A stretch of 64,000 nucleotides of DNA, taken from the NCBI RefSeq assembly GCF_963678635.1, contig NC_087064.1:22432509-22496508 (forward strand), written 5' to 3'. Positions 1-12,082 of this stretch are shown here, piece by piece (within the stretch, counting starts at the first letter, position 1; each line of letters opens with the position of its first letter). The notes under the pieces were generated by a model. It saw only the letters and a list, made by a program, of their open reading frames with translations, was not told the origin of the DNA and ran no database searches. Origin of the DNA: Symsagittifera roscoffensis. Taxonomy: Eukaryota > Xenacoelomorpha > Acoela > Convolutidae. Position numbers and translations under genes: made by a program.

Positions 1-3000
1 AGGGATTCGATGAGTTAAAAACTTTTGATGAGATAATGTCATTAGTGTTACAGTAGTCTTCCAGAAAAAGATGAGGATGAACTGAATTTAGTTCATCGGC
101 AAATGCTCCCATCAACATTATAGTGCTCTCAAACATTTACTGAACCCAATTTTAACGATAACAACAGCTCTATTTGGATCATCAGGATTAGAGTCTACCA
201 ATAGCTCAAAAAATTTCCGCTTTTTTTTTGGTTTTGCAGCACTCCAGCTGACTGTAGCATCTTAGTAGTTCTTTTCAGTGAAGCAACCATTAACAGAGAA
301 AAATTAGTTCTGCTGGAGGGAAAATGTCAATGACCAAATTATCCAAAACTAAAGTCAAATGGTCTTTTAAGCAAACCATTTACAAATGAAACCAATATTT
401 AAGTTAGTTTTCATCTCATTTCAGTTCCGTCAATCAGTCATTTCTCAACTCAGTTTTTCTTAACAGTGTTTCAATCATTCATCATGCTAAGTAGAATCAT
501 CTGGCCAAGCAGTAATTTTATCAATGATAAGCAGCTAGTGCGTGAAGACTAATTGATCTAAATGGCTGGCAAGAGCAACATCAACCGTCTCAAAAAACAG
601 AAAAAAAATTGCAGCGTCATGTTATATCAGAAATTTCCACGAACGCCTGGATGTTTTTGTCACCAGCAAAATAAATTCGAGAAAAAAGAAGCTATCGCTT
701 AACCCCAGACAACTACACAGGGAGTCTCAGGTATTTTTTACAACTTGGAAGTTCAAAAAAGTCATAGTTATCATCAAATACTCTTTTGCGTCCCAGTGCA
801 AAAATCTGTTTGAGGTCGAGCCGAAAAAAACCTATTTATGCGTTATGTACTTCGAGTTGAGAATTGAGTAACCCGTCAAAATCAAAAAACGAATCGAAGA
901 AAATATTATGATTAAGGATGCCGAGTAAAAAGTACCCGAAAAAACTCCCAGAGCTCAAGGCTAAAAAAAAACAAATGAAAAAGATCAACCGCATGAAGAT
1001 ATTTCGAGCCGCCTTGATCACTTTGAGTTATCAAAAAACGACGTCCTATTCAAACTTCCATCACGCATCATCGGTGTATAGCAGTTAAGCTTATCACTTT
1101 TATCACGTATTTATTTAATGGAATAAACACTGTAACTCATTTATCAGCGTAACTAATCACTAACTGAAAACATCCAATACTTTAACAATCTGTAAAATTA
1201 ATCATCGCTTTCATCTTATACTGCAATTCACACGGTTGCATCTGATTCTGAAACTTGTAATTATAGCTAGGATCGACTATCTTGCTCGCTTGGAGAAAAC
1301 ACTTGTTTCAATTATTTGAGAAACGGAGGCACAAAAAAAAACAAGCATTTGTTGGAATGACTTTTACCGAAAATAATTGTGCTTCCCTGAGACGGCTTGT
1401 TGTTTTTAGGCGGAGCTTGCTGAAAAAGATTTCTTGGAATCTAGCTGATTCAATCAGCTTTGAAGTTTGTTGAAACAACTAGTCAAATGCGGCGTTTTCG
1501 GCACTGCTGGAGAAGATTTCGTGACTGCTTTGGCTTGATGAAAAAATGCGCTGGCTTGACGAGGAAAAAAAAAGCAATCAGAAAAGCCACTGGTCTATCA
1601 TCCTTTCAGTGTGCTGCAAATTATTGGGCAACATGCATAACCTCAGGTTTTTTCGCATGCAACGAATCATGGGATTTTGTGATTGAGGAAAAGTATGCAA
1701 AATCAAACGTGAGCTGGACACTCTGATAAAATCTCTCAAGTTCAGCAAGCACAGAGAATTCCTCGTGAGCACAATACGACGCCACATAAATGCATGCAGA
1801 TGTAGATATGCTTCCGAGCGTAATTTACGGGAAGTTTATTGACATATGGCCGAGTTTAATCAATATAATTTTTGTACGAATTTGGAATGAACTATTTGAA
1901 CTGTTTACGCTTTTGGGAAAAAATTAAGAAACCCGAAAAAATGCGTGGCGTATCTTCAATTTCAAACGCTCATACACACGCGCGCATCTTAGGCAAAGGT
2001 TTGAAATGGAGTATCGCGCCGCCAAAAGACAAATTTTTTGTTGTTTTAACAGAATTTTTGATGGGAAGTTAAGAGCCGTTATCAAAAAAGTGAAACGTGA
2101 ATTTTTTGAAACTTTTTTTCGAGCAAGATCTCATTGATCACAACATAACATCAATTCGTGCTTTTCCAGATAGTTACGATTATTTATTCCTTTTGAGTTT
2201 CTGATGGATCCATCTGGCTCGAGTTCTACTAGGCTCTAATTGTGGGACCATTTTGATGAGCACAAGCAAAACATCCTTCCGCTGAAACGTGCAAAACGAA
2301 ATGGGCAACCGTTGACTGTGGGATTACGTTATAAACATGGTGAGGTCGAGTAGATGGGAGGCTTAAAGTTTTGTAAGCTTGAAAACAGGCTGCTTAGTCT
2401 TATTTTGAGACAAACGCATCTCAAAGATCCTTAACTTTTGTCTCATATTAAGACGGGTTTTTTCAGTTAACCCCGTTCTTTGCTCCGTTGAATGGTCGAT
2501 TGTTTTACTACTTGATTTAAGAGCGAGAGCCCAAACTTTAAATGTGGTTTTTAGCGTTGAACTTTCGAGGTAATTAAACTCAATATTATGAAAACTCAAC
2601 TTGAAATTTTGACTAAAATTATTCCTTTCCGTGTTTTATTGAAGCTCACTTCTCAAAAAATAACTCATTTTTTGTAAGAGCCCTTGTCAAAAAAACTCAA
2701 AGCCTTGGCTTTACAAAGAAAAAACACTGACACATATTTTCAGGAGTTTTTTTTAAATCTGATCGAAAGTTTTTTTTCAGGATTTCGGATATCAATCCCC
2801 TAATTTATCCCGCGCAAAAACAATCAGAAAAACGTGAGGAAATTCTCTTGGCTGTTTAATTTTATCGTATTTTTAAAGCAAATTCAGTTTTTTTCTTCTG
2901 TTCTTTAACTTTTGAGCCCGCACAAAACAAATAAGTTACATTTGTGAATTTATTTGAGGGGGCAGTAGACTTTTCCCCAGGTGTGATCTCCTGGTCACCC

Positions 3001-3689
3001 AAAGTTTTCTTCTTTGTTACTAATTTAGGACACCATATCTTGAAGAAAATTACCGCGCGCAAGGCTAAAGGCAGCAATTTATGAAGCGAGTATCGCAATT
3101 CAAAACAGGTTTGTCGCAACCATCGTGAGTCAAACTAGCATGCCGCGGCTTTTTGCGACCATTAAAAAAGTTCGCGACTTTGCCTGACCCAAAAATTCTT
3201 AGTGCGACTTAATGTTGCTAGTTTGCACATATTTTTTGCAACTTTGAACGTAACACAAAAATTTTTGTAAATTTGCGCGACATTAAACCTAGGTGCAACT
3301 TAAGATTTCTGGTGCAAAAAGTGTCGACGTCGGCCCGCGGCTTGCTCTAAAGACTAAACTACAAATGGAAAGATCTAACTTAAAATTAATCTTAGGGAAG
3401 CTGGAAGTAACGGCGATGATGTTTTTCATAGGTCATGTTGCCGATATTGGATTACAGCATGTTTTTATTTGTAAATTGAAGTCTATTTCTTGCGGTTGGG
3501 GTTTAAAATCCAGTATGACAAGTTCGGGTTAAGTTTTGACATAGATATCATAGCCTTCAAGAGTTTGCTTAACGAAAGTTATCTTTAAAAGAGGCTATAT
3601 ATTGCAAGATCTTGCCTGATAACCTCTCTCGAGTTGAATAGCTTGACTACGATTTCACGTCTCCCGGGTTTGTTTTGGCTCAAAAAATT
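1..3689. other. AT-rich stretch, no supportable gene
   Basis: Only short open frames (under 90 codons) occur on either strand, without a recognisable domain, a splice-bounded coding exon or RNA gene. A small GC-richer patch at 3,120-3,340 has CCGCGGC at both edges and repeated GCGAC/GCAAC words. It may be the remains of a short transposon, but no terminal repeats could be set. Confidence 0.5.
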
Positions 3690-3728
3690 GGGCTGCCGGA
3701 CAACAAGCCGACGGTACTTCAAGCCGAA
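3690..3728 (+). repeat. Left terminal inverted repeat of the MULE-like element
   Basis: Contains GGACAACAAGCCGACGG (3698-3714) and then TTCAAGCCGAA. It pairs with 5478-5531 in inverted orientation. Confidence 0.6.
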
Positions 3729-3970
3729 TAGGAAACATAGGGTCAGGAAGCCGAAAAATTGCATGCAAATTAAGAATTAACTTAGAGAGGTCGCGGAAAC
3801 AAACATTTTCGTTCCGGTTGAGCTTTTGAGATTAAATGACACATGTTTTAAACAATTTTATTGATTATTTTTTGCCTAAATATGGATTTTTCTTTATCGA
3901 AGATATATGTTCAAAAGAAATAAAACCAATGAAAACTTTATTTAATTCAAATGTTGTGAAATCAATTTTG

Positions 3971-4677
3971 TGGGGCTAGGTCTTTTACCAGACCGATCTT
4001 TTACCAGACCGACCTTTTACCAGACCGCAATGCAATATTTCAATTCAGATAAATTTTAATTACTGGACTATTCGAAAAGTAAGCAGTTAGAACAAACAAA
4101 ACGGGGAGGGTTCTCATGCTTGAAGGACCGAATGCTTGAAAAGTTTGAACCAATAGAAATCGCTATGCGTTCCAATTGGTTAAATGCCTTTCTCACAAAA
4201 TCGAAGTCAACAATAACAGAAAATGTTTTAAATTAGTGGAAAATAATCAACAATTTTTACAAAATGCGGGTTACAACTGCAATACTATTCAGATAAACAT
4301 CAAGATTAGTGAGATCAAGCTCATAAAAGTTTTTCAGTCTCGAAAACTCATCTGTTTATTATCTAATCGGTCAGTATTAAAACTAATGGCCAAGATTTAT
4401 TTTCTTACTTTGAGATTTTCTTAACTTACTTTGAGATTTTGAATACTCAATTCTGCTTGGCTGAAAGTAAGCTAAAGTAAATTTCAAGCATTCTGTCATT
4501 CAAGCATGAGGGACGCCACCAAACAAAACATCGCTGAGAAACCATGAAAACCTTGTCTTTAACCAGACTAAATGGCACAATTACATCTCTCAATCAAATT
4601 TGTTTACCAAGCCTGGTAAAAGGTCCAGGTTATAACTTTTCTGGTAAAAGGGCGGTCTGGTAAAAGGTCGATCCCCC
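3971..4677. mobile_element. Foldback/MITE-like element nested in the MULE
   Basis: The left end carries CTTTTACCAGACCG three times (3981-4026). The right end carries the inverted form CGGTCTGGTAAAAG (about 4610-4670). The termini read TGGGGCTAGG on the left and, inverted, GGGGGATCG on the right. A second inverted pair lies inside: TCATGCTTGAAGG...GAATGCTTGAAAA at 4115-4142 against TTTTCAAGCATTC...TTCAAGCATGA at 4480-4508. The ~0.7 kb sequence therefore folds on itself over most of its length. It has no coding capacity; an 82-codon open frame in the loop shows no domain. Confidence 0.6.
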
Positions 4678-4868
4678 AATTGTCCATCGCGTATTACAAT
4701 GACAGGAGACTCAAAATTGGTTATCAAAAAACCTGGAGAACGCCATCACCTCCCCCCAGACAAAAAAAAACTCAGCAAGAAAATTTTTGAAAAACAGTGA
4801 TTCAGAGCGTTGAGCAAAATGTCAGTAGAAGTTTGAAGAAAGCGTATGGCGAAGCGATATAGGGGACT

Positions 4869-5367
4869 TCTGAAGATTTTTTGCTCTCGAAATACGAAAA
4901 AATAAGAAAAAGCATGAGCCGAAAAAGAGCCAAAATTTTACCAGAATCTCCAAAAACATTAGAAGACATAAAAATTGAAGGTGTATGGCAAAAAAAACGA
5001 AGTTAAAGCCGCTTTCGGAAGTCTCGATGCCGAAATCGAAGAAGATCCAATTTTTTCGCGATACCCAGCTATCGGACAAGTTTTCGCTTATTTGTGGAAG
5101 TTTTGTATTTTTGACCAAATTTCTTTAACTTTATGGAATGTGTTTGATCTGCCCCTGAATTTGAGGACAAACAACAATTGTGAGAGCTGGAATGGTGACT
5201 GGAATGCATCTGTGGGGACAAAAAATCCCTGTTTTTGGACGCTTGTCCAAAAACTTGGAGAACAGGAACCAAGTTCGCGACTCAATATACGACGTATTTC
5301 TCGAGAAGAGGCATCTTATACAAAACAAAGAAGTATTGAGACCTCAATGAGAAAATTTACCGCCTAA
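4869..5367 (+). pseudogene. MULE-type transposase relic (core deleted)
   Basis: Two coding blocks in different frames. The first (4869-4990) reads KIRKSMSRKRAKILPESPKT, then a short LEDIKIEG segment. It resembles the linker that follows the FLYWCH finger in animal MULE proteins. The second (4975-5367, 130 codons open) contains LWNVFD, then RTNNNCESWNGDWNASVG and NPCFWTLVQKLGEQE. This is the conserved region downstream of the MULE DDE domain, where families usually show RTNN.xExWH..F. The roughly 250-residue catalytic core expected between the blocks is absent and they abut with a frameshift. The family call rests on motif memory; an HMM search against MULE transposase and FLYWCH would settle it. 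Confidence 0.5.
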
Positions 5368-5477
5368 AAAACTCATACTTAGATCGATTTTTGTCTTTGA
5401 AAAACTATTGGGAAGGTGTTTCTAATATTTGCAGTAATTTTCGCAATTAAATTTCATATAAAACGTCTTTTTATTTT

Positions 5478-5531
5478 TTCGGCTTGAAGTCCCTTTGGCT
5501 TGAATTCCCGTCGGCTTGTTGTCCTAGACCC
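5478..5531 (-). repeat. Right terminal inverted repeat of the MULE-like element
   Basis: Inverted counterpart of 3690-3728. The CCGTCGGCTTGTTGTCC core is identical. A TTGGCTTGAATT block present here but not on the left looks like a small duplication within the right end. Confidence 0.6.
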
Positions 5532-6588
5532 ACAAAACTGTACGAAACTTTTTTTTTCCTGACGCAGGATGAGTATCGATGAGCTTTCCCTTGTTCAACT
5601 TGAAATAATTTCTTAGCCGTTTGAAAACGGTACTTGTCGTTGAGACGCAGTGAGAGAGATCTTTTTTGAGAGACGTTGAGAGATCTGAAAGCTTCCAGTG
5701 CATTGTGACAAATCTGAAAAAAAAATTTTATCAAAAAAAAAACTTTTATCAAATAGTTTTATCAAATAATAAATTTTTATCAAAATTGGCAAGAAAATAA
5801 TGTTTCGAAGTAAAGTACATTTTTTCAGATAATGCTTCAAAAACAGGAAAAAAAATTGAAAATTCTGGAGAAAAGCTGGAAGCTGTCTTGAAACGAAACA
5901 TGCGGAAAGCGTTTTTCAGGTAATTTTCTTGTAGATTTTTTTCGAAATGAATAATTGTTATTGTAAATTGAATTTTAACAATATTACTTTTATGCTTTAG
6001 ATCAAACCCCGGGTTAAATTTATCCGCAATTCAATGTTTTGACTGATCATTTTTGTCTGTTTTTGTAATTATAAAAATTATAACTCGTACCTCATATCTG
6101 AGGACTTTGTCATCATTCCACCATCAGTTTATGATAACTGTGCTGAAACAATTTTCAACTTAGCCGAACTTGTTTTTCGTCTATGCTTGACTTGTGTGTT
6201 GACTGTGTTCTGCCTGTTTTTCATCTACGCGTTACCTAAATTTTGCTTTTCTCGAAGGAAATTGGGTATTTTTTGTGCTCGACCTATATTTTGAACCTAT
6301 TGACTTTGATATTGCGCTATTATCGCTATTTGAGAACTTATTAATTAGTTTTTAAGGAAAATGTTTAGTAAAAAATACTTAAAAACCAAAGCAGACGGTC
6401 TGTGCAAGAAGATAAATAAAACTCTAGGGCTTAAAAGGGCTTTTTTTGTTTCCATTTGATGTACACATATCGGGGTTGGACGAAGTTGTTCAGTGCTGCC
6501 GTGGTTTTGGTATTTTCGATTCTGATGTATTAGTATTAGATAAATATGAATGTATCGCTCGGCCAAAGAGCTTTTTTATTGTTCCGAC
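5532..6588. other. Intergenic; contains one copy of a dispersed repeat
   Basis: No gene seen. About 5,950-6,330 resembles 13,590-13,900: shared words include TATTGTAAATTGAATTTTA-type sequence, CTGAGG.CTTTGTC, GATAACTGTGCT and CTATGCTT, in the same order. The two are diverged copies of an unnamed dispersed repeat. The rest is T/A-rich with small TTTATCAAA repeats near 5,730-5,790. Confidence 0.4.
5950..6330 (+). repeat. Dispersed repeat, copy 1 (pairs with 13590-13900)
   Basis: Collinear but diverged similarity to 13,590-13,900, anchored by CTGAGG, ATGATAACTGTGCT, CTTGACTT and TCGACCTAT. No coding potential and no termini recognised. Confidence 0.4.
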
Positions 6589-7055
6589 TTTCGCAACGAA
6601 AGAAACGGAATATTTGTGCCCGGGGTGGTTTTTTTGTTCCGACTTTTGTAACGAAAATAACGGAATATTTGTGCTCGGGGTGGGTTTTTTCTTCAGAAAA
6701 ATTTCAACTTTTTAACTAGCCATTTTTGACAGAATTTTTTACATTATTCGAAAGACATTGTTGTCCTAGGCCTAAATTTGAAAAGATATATCACCTGTGA
6801 TCTTTTTTCGTAAAGTTATGGGGGTTTAAAGATTGCGATTTTGGCCAAATTGGGACAATTAACGCGCGATATATTTCGCGCTATTAACGCGTAAACGAGA
6901 TTTAATCCGTCTTAGAAATCGGAATTTCAGATTTATTTAGAAAAAAAACTTTCGATTTATTTTATTACACTCAAGTATTCCTTGTTATTACTGCTACATA
7001 GACCTTAAAAGGCAGTCGGAACATTCAGGGAATCGCCCTGAGACTAGCAGTCTTG
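6589..7055 (+). mobile_element. Helentron-like non-autonomous repeat, copy A
   Basis: Starts TTGTTCCGACTTTCG and ends CTAGCAGTCTTG. The first ~50 bp are present twice in a row (6589 and about 6640). Interior landmarks shared with the other copies are CTAGCCATTTTTGAC, the near-palindrome GCGCGATATATTTCGCGC and AATCCGTCTTAGAAATC. Near the 3' end AGTCGGAACA is the inverted complement of the 5' terminal TGTTCCGACT, followed by a hairpin (CAGGG/CCCTG) and the terminus. This asymmetric arrangement is that of Helentron/Helitron2 short elements. No protein is encoded. Confidence 0.55.
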
Positions 7056-9186
7056 TATATTTTTGTAGAGAAATTTCTAGAAAAACGGATCGTAAAAATA
7101 CCCGGATGTTTCACAATGATTTTGCGCAATGAGAGTGTAAAAAGATGACAAGGAGAATGTGCATCATTGGTTGTTTTCAATGGCAAATTTCTTCAGTACC
7201 TTCACAAACTTGACTGTTGGTTAAAAACACTCTTTAAAACACTTTTTATACTGCTTGGGTTAAGTTGGCTCTTTGTTTTTGCAGTTTTTTTGCGGAAACT
7301 TATTTTTGATTGTATTTATTTAGTATTGATGTACACTAAGGTTATTCCGAGTAAATTTAGTGAAAGTTAGAGTAAGCGTAGATGCTGCATGGTGGGTTAG
7401 TGAGGCCATAGAGCAATCTGAGGCCTCACTTATTTTCCTAGGCAATCTGAGGCCTCAATCTGAGGACATCATTTATTTTCTGGTACGTGAGACAGTAATA
7501 AGAACATACTAGAGGAGGTTTGTGCGATAAAGTTGAAGATCTTTACAATTTTTTCTTTTTTCTTCATAAATTTTTTCAGAGTTTAGACCTTGTTTTTTGT
7601 ATAATTTTTATCTTGAACGAAAAAATAACAGATTATGTGTTTTGAGCCACAAGGGCTGTCTTGTGCGAGGACTCTTTTCCCATGTTGGTTATCAGAAAAT
7701 TATCAAGCATTTTTAAAGCGTAGTTTTAAAGCAATTTCAAGTGGTTGAAAAAAGTGATCATTTTTTGAAATTGAAAACTGTCATTCAAAGTTATTTTATT
7801 TGATTAAAATTGCTTTGTAAGCAAAGAAAAATTTACACTGATTGAAAAGATGTGATTTTAGGGTAGCGTAAAGAATCGAGGAGGAAAAATGCTTGTTTTT
7901 ATGAATGATTTGTAAATCAGTATAGCACAAAGTTTACTGATTTTACTCTTACTTAAAACGCGTAAGTGCAAAAGGACGACTTAAGTTCTGTGAAGTTTTG
8001 CAAGACCTATGACTTCGCTTGGCTCTGTAGTGGTGTTTTTCGATGAGTGCAATAAACATCACGTTCTAGCATCCTAAAAATTTCAGTTTGCTCAAAAGTA
8101 TTTGTTTTGAGCATGGTATAGCGCATACGGTATTGTGTTTTGTGCAATATTCTTGAATAAAGTCAAATTTGTGAGGTCAAACTTGTGAGTAATTAGAAAA
8201 GAGTTGCTCTCAATATAAAATATTTGGTTAATCCTTACCATTGTTAACATCTTCTACAAGTTCGTTATCATCATAGCGGTGAAGTCACGTTTTCTGTCTT
8301 TGGCCGCTTGATATCATTGAAAAAAGAAGGTTATCTCAAAGATAGAAAGATAGGGAAAATTTTTCTGTATTAGTTAAGATATGAAGGAAGAGGGTTAATT
8401 TCTTGACAAGGGCAAAATTTAGTGGGTTAGTGAACTATGCACATGAGTGCAACCTATTGTCTGGCTAAATTTTGTTTTCAGTTCAAGGTCAATTTTCAAA
8501 GATTTCAAAATAACGTGTAAGTTGGCCGTTTTCCATTTTTGTAGCACTAATTATCTCTTCATTACTTCATTGATAAGATTTCGGCTAGCTTAACAGCATT
8601 TGAGAAACTAATTTTATAATGGTTTTTGAAAATGAAAATTGTAAATTCCTTTTTGATTCGAGAAAAGAAACATTAGTTTTTACTTCTTTACATATCTTGA
8701 AACAAATGATAGGAGATTAGCAGGTCTTGCAAGCTGTTTCTATTCCCCATAAAGAGAGCAATAGTTCTCAGCAATCAAAAGATTACATTAGGAAAAGACT
8801 GGCAAAAAAATCGTTGAAACATTATAGACAGAAAAAAAAACACGAGACAATGGGCTAGCCTTGATAATATCGGCAGAACCGAAAAAAAAGAAGAAACACT
8901 TTTTTTTCAAAGAAAAACAGTTAAAAAATGTTTTAAAAATTAAAGTTTTAGAAGTAAAATTTTAATTATTTGCCTGAAAAGTATGAATTGAAATTCCCGT
9001 TTCTACCAAAGTCGGTTTTCAAAAAAAAGTGTTATCAAACAAGATACTAATCAAGAGATTTTAAGGCTACACTTTGGGCTGTTTCTCATTTTTATCAAGG
9101 ATGCTTTGTTAATTATGTTTTCATCAAATATAATAACTGCTTGGAATAACACTCTTAGTTTGTATTTCAGAAATGTTAATGAGTTT
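7056..9186. other. Intergenic, no supportable gene
   Basis: Only short open frames. Short local repeats of CAATCTGAGGCCTCA occur at 7,418-7,465. Nothing else stands out on either strand. Confidence 0.5.
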
Positions 9187-9716
9187 TTGTTCCGACTTTA
9201 GATACGAAAGTGACGGAATATTTGTGTTCGGGGTGGGTTTTTTTTTCTTCAGACAATTTCGACTTTTTAACTAGCCATTTTTGACGGAATTTTTTTTGCA
9301 TCATTCGAAAGGTATTGTTGTCCTGAGCTCAAATTTGAATAGATATTTTACCTGTGATCATTTTTTGTAAAGTTACGGGGGTTTAAAGATTGCCATTTTG
9401 GCCAATTTGGGACAATTAACGCGCGATATATTTCGCGCTATTATGCGTAAGCGGAGATTTAATCCGTGTTAGAAATCTTTCCAAATTGGTTGAACGAAGC
9501 TTATTTGCCATAATTGATTTGTTGCAAGGAACGAAATCTATCTTTTTATACTTTATATGGCATGTGGGGGGATGATTTTCATAAAAAAATTCAAATTTTA
9601 GAAAAAAAATTCATTTCATTTTTTTCATTTATTTTTTTTATGTTATTACCGCTGCTCCATAAACCTTAAGAAGCAGTCGGAACATTCAGGGCTTCGCTCT
9701 GGTACGAGCAGTCTTG
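9187..9716 (+). mobile_element. Helentron-like repeat, copy B (tandem with C)
   Basis: Full-length copy of about 530 bp from TTGTTCCGACTTTAG to GAGCAGTCTTG. The 5' end TGTTCCGACT has its inverted complement AGTCGGAACA at 9675-9684, about 32 bp inside the 3' end, followed by the hairpin CAGGGC-TTC-GCTCTG. The next copy starts at the very next base. Confidence 0.6.
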
Positions 9717-10245
9717 TTGTTCCGACTTTCGATACGAAAGTAACGGAATATTTGTGCTCGGGTTGGGTTTTTTTTCTTCAGACAAATTTCGACTTTTTAA
9801 CTAGCCATTTTTGACGGAATTTTTTTATATCATTCGAAAGGTATTGTTGTCCTGAGCTCAAATTTGAAAAGATATTTCACCTGTGATCATTTTTCGTAAA
9901 GTTATGGGGGTTTAAAAATTGCCATTTTGGCCACCAATTTGGGACAATTAACGCGCGATACATTTCGCGCTATTAACGCGTAAGCGGAGAGTTAATCCGT
10001 TTTAGAAATCGTTCCAAATTGGTTTAACGAAGCTTATTTGCCATAATTGATTTGTTACAAGTAGCGAAATCTATCTTTTTGTACTTTATATGGCGTGTGG
10101 GGGGTTGATTTTTGAAAAAAAAAATTTTGAAAAAAAAATTTTCATTTTGTTTTATTACTTTTATATTTTTAATGATTTTTCTGCTCCATAAACCTTAATG
10201 GGCAGTCGGAACATTCAGGGCTTCGCCTTGATACGAGCAGTCTTG
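9717..10245 (+). mobile_element. Helentron-like repeat, copy C
   Basis: Full-length copy of about 529 bp directly abutting copy B head to tail. It has the 5' hairpin ACTTTCG-ATA-CGAAAGT, the GCGCGATAcATTTCGCGC palindrome, inner AGTCGGAACA, the 3' hairpin CAGGGC-TTC-GCCTTG and terminus GAGCAGTCTTG. Confidence 0.6.
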
Positions 10246-10364
10246 TTTGGTTTTTGTTATTAGCTTCGGATTTGAGGACCCTAATTAGGTTTTCTCAACT
10301 AAGTGACTTTTGTAATCAGTTTTTAATAATACTGACTCGCACACACTGTCAAACTTTGTATGAT

Positions 10365-10860
10365 TCAAAAATAGTCTCTATAGAAAGCGCTGGTATTTTG
10401 CGAACTGTTCAATAACAATTTTGTTGAAAGTGCTATATATAAATGTTCCATTTCGAGTACAGGCGTAAGATGTTGTAAAGATTCCAGTAATGGTTTCCTG
10501 GCCAAATATTTTATCAATATATACCAAATCGCAGCGTTTTTGGCTAACCTTTGCTTAGTATGTACATGCTCTTTGAAATTTAAATTGCCATCAATAACCA
10601 AGCCAAAATAGGTAAACAAAAAATGTTGCTCTTAATATTTATTTTCAAAATTAGCGAGGCTAGTTGTATTTTTGTGAGTACCAAAAATAACCTTTTTGTC
10701 TTATTGCTAGTTCTTGTTAAATTTTTAGAGTGAACCAATTGTTTAATTTTTTCAGATCGTGACTGAAAATTGAATGGAACTTTTTAACAATGTTTCCTGT
10801 TTTAACAGTGTCATCGTTTATTATTAAAATTGTTTTTTTTGTTCGCGACCTTTGCCATTC
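10365..10860 (-). pseudogene. LINE reverse-transcriptase fragment (3' part of RT)
   Basis: An 84-codon open frame on the minus strand (10365-10619) reads YFGLVIDGNLNFKEHVHT, then KQRLAKNAAI and RKPLLESLQHL. This is the segment after the catalytic palm in non-LTR retrotransposon RTs (typical pattern YLGv.iD..L.w..H). Upstream on the same strand, in other frames, ILIINDDTVK, DLKKLNNWFTL and TRTSNKTKKVIFGTHK continue the RT domain backwards. These match the usual region between the catalytic aspartates and the YLG block. Stops and frameshifts break it up. The 5' part of the element and the 3' tail are not visible. Clade is not assignable; a CR1/Jockey-like RT is possible. Confidence 0.6.
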
Positions 10861-11918
10861 GCGACCTTTGGCATTAAAATGTTTTCACTTGATCTTTCAT
10901 TCGTATGAATTTTTCTTTTTGTATCAGCCTTCAATCATGTTTTTGAAACTTGGTAAGTAGTCTATCCTTTTTTATCAGTGAGTTCAATTTACCAGTTAAC
11001 CACCTTTAATGTGCGTACGAATAAAATTTTGACGAGTAAATTGTATCAAACATTAGAAAACACAGTCTGATTTCTCTTGCTAGCGATTTAATGGATTTGA
11101 AATTGAAATTTTGTTAATTTTTTCAAATAAAAACTTTTTTTTTGCATTTTCCGATGACTAAATATGCCCGAATTTGTATCGCTTCTTACTGTTAATAAAC
11201 AAAAATATATTTTTGTTTATTATTATTTATTTTTAGTGAATGCCCATTGTGCATTCACCGTGCATTTAAAATTTTTCTTAAAATAATTGATTATACCTTA
11301 GGTAAGCTTATATACACGGCAGGATGTTCCGGTTTCGTATAGCTTGTTATTAACCCTGTGATCGTGATCAACAAGCTTTTGATACTTAGCATTACCCAGT
11401 CTGACTTATTACAGAGGCTCTCAGATAAATGACGTATTAGATTTGAATCCAAATCACCTTGCACAATCAAGTCAATTTACTTAGAATAAAGTTCAATATC
11501 TCGCGTAACAATTTGATTTATCTATTGTTCAAGTCATTCAGTTTGTTTTGCTTCCAACATATACTCACGACCGTAGACTATATCCTTGACTACAAATTAT
11601 ACAAGTCTGACTGAAAATAGAAATAGCATTCGTTGGATAGTAAAAAATTAATTTTACTACAACAAACGAGCTTTTAATTTTCATTTAATCCTTCCTTGGC
11701 GAACAGTAGCCGATTATGCTTAATTTACTAACGTTCTAAGCTTTCGTCTAGTTCCTTTCATCATATCATGCATGAAAAAACGTTAATTTGATCCATTTCA
11801 TATTATGCCAATCGCCAAAGATGCGTGAAGCCCCATAAATTGGCGATTTGTAGAGCCGGTTTGATTTTTTTAGTCTTTCATTTGGATTTCGATTTTTACT
11901 CTTCATAATTAAACTATT
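10861..11918. other. Intergenic, no supportable gene
   Basis: AT-rich and without coding signal. A small direct repeat TTCGCGACCTTTG lies at 10,853-10,880. Confidence 0.45.
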
Positions 11919-12082
11919 GGCCGCAAAACAGTAGCTGTACGTAAAAAGAAATAGCAAGTGGTTGGTATTAAAAACCACACTTACTAAAGCATGATTTTTC
12001 GGCCGCAGAACAGTAGCTGGTTCATAAAAAGAAATAGCAAGTGCTTTGGTATTAAAAACTATATTTAATAAAGCATTCATCT
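11919..12082 (+). repeat. 82-bp tandem duplication upstream of the ITPK1-like gene
   Basis: GGCCGCAAAACAGTAGCTG... starting at 11919 recurs as GGCCGCAGAACAGTAGCTG... at 12001. Both copies run through AAAAAGAAATAGCAAGTG, GGTATTAAAAAC and AAAGCAT. The repeat ends about 130 bp before the start codon, so it may fall in the promoter or 5' UTR. Confidence 0.7.

Larger units (their letters stand above)
3690..5531. mobile_element. Defective Mutator-like (MULE) DNA transposon
   Basis: The two ends are inverted copies of each other. GGACAACAAGCCGACGG at 3698-3714 is followed by TTCAAGCC. Its exact reverse complement lies at 5508-5524, next to a TTCGGCTTGAAGT block. Between them lies a relic of a MULE-type transposase (4869-5367), and a separate foldback element (3971-4677) has inserted in the left part. 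The DDE core of the transposase is missing, so the copy could not move itself. No 9-11 bp target-site duplication was found, so the outer limits are good to only a few bases. Calling it MULE rests on the transposase relic, not on the TIRs. Confidence 0.6.

Noticed and set aside
1282-1787. Overlapping open frames on both strands with basic products
   Set aside because: Frames switch without splice signals and no family is recognisable.
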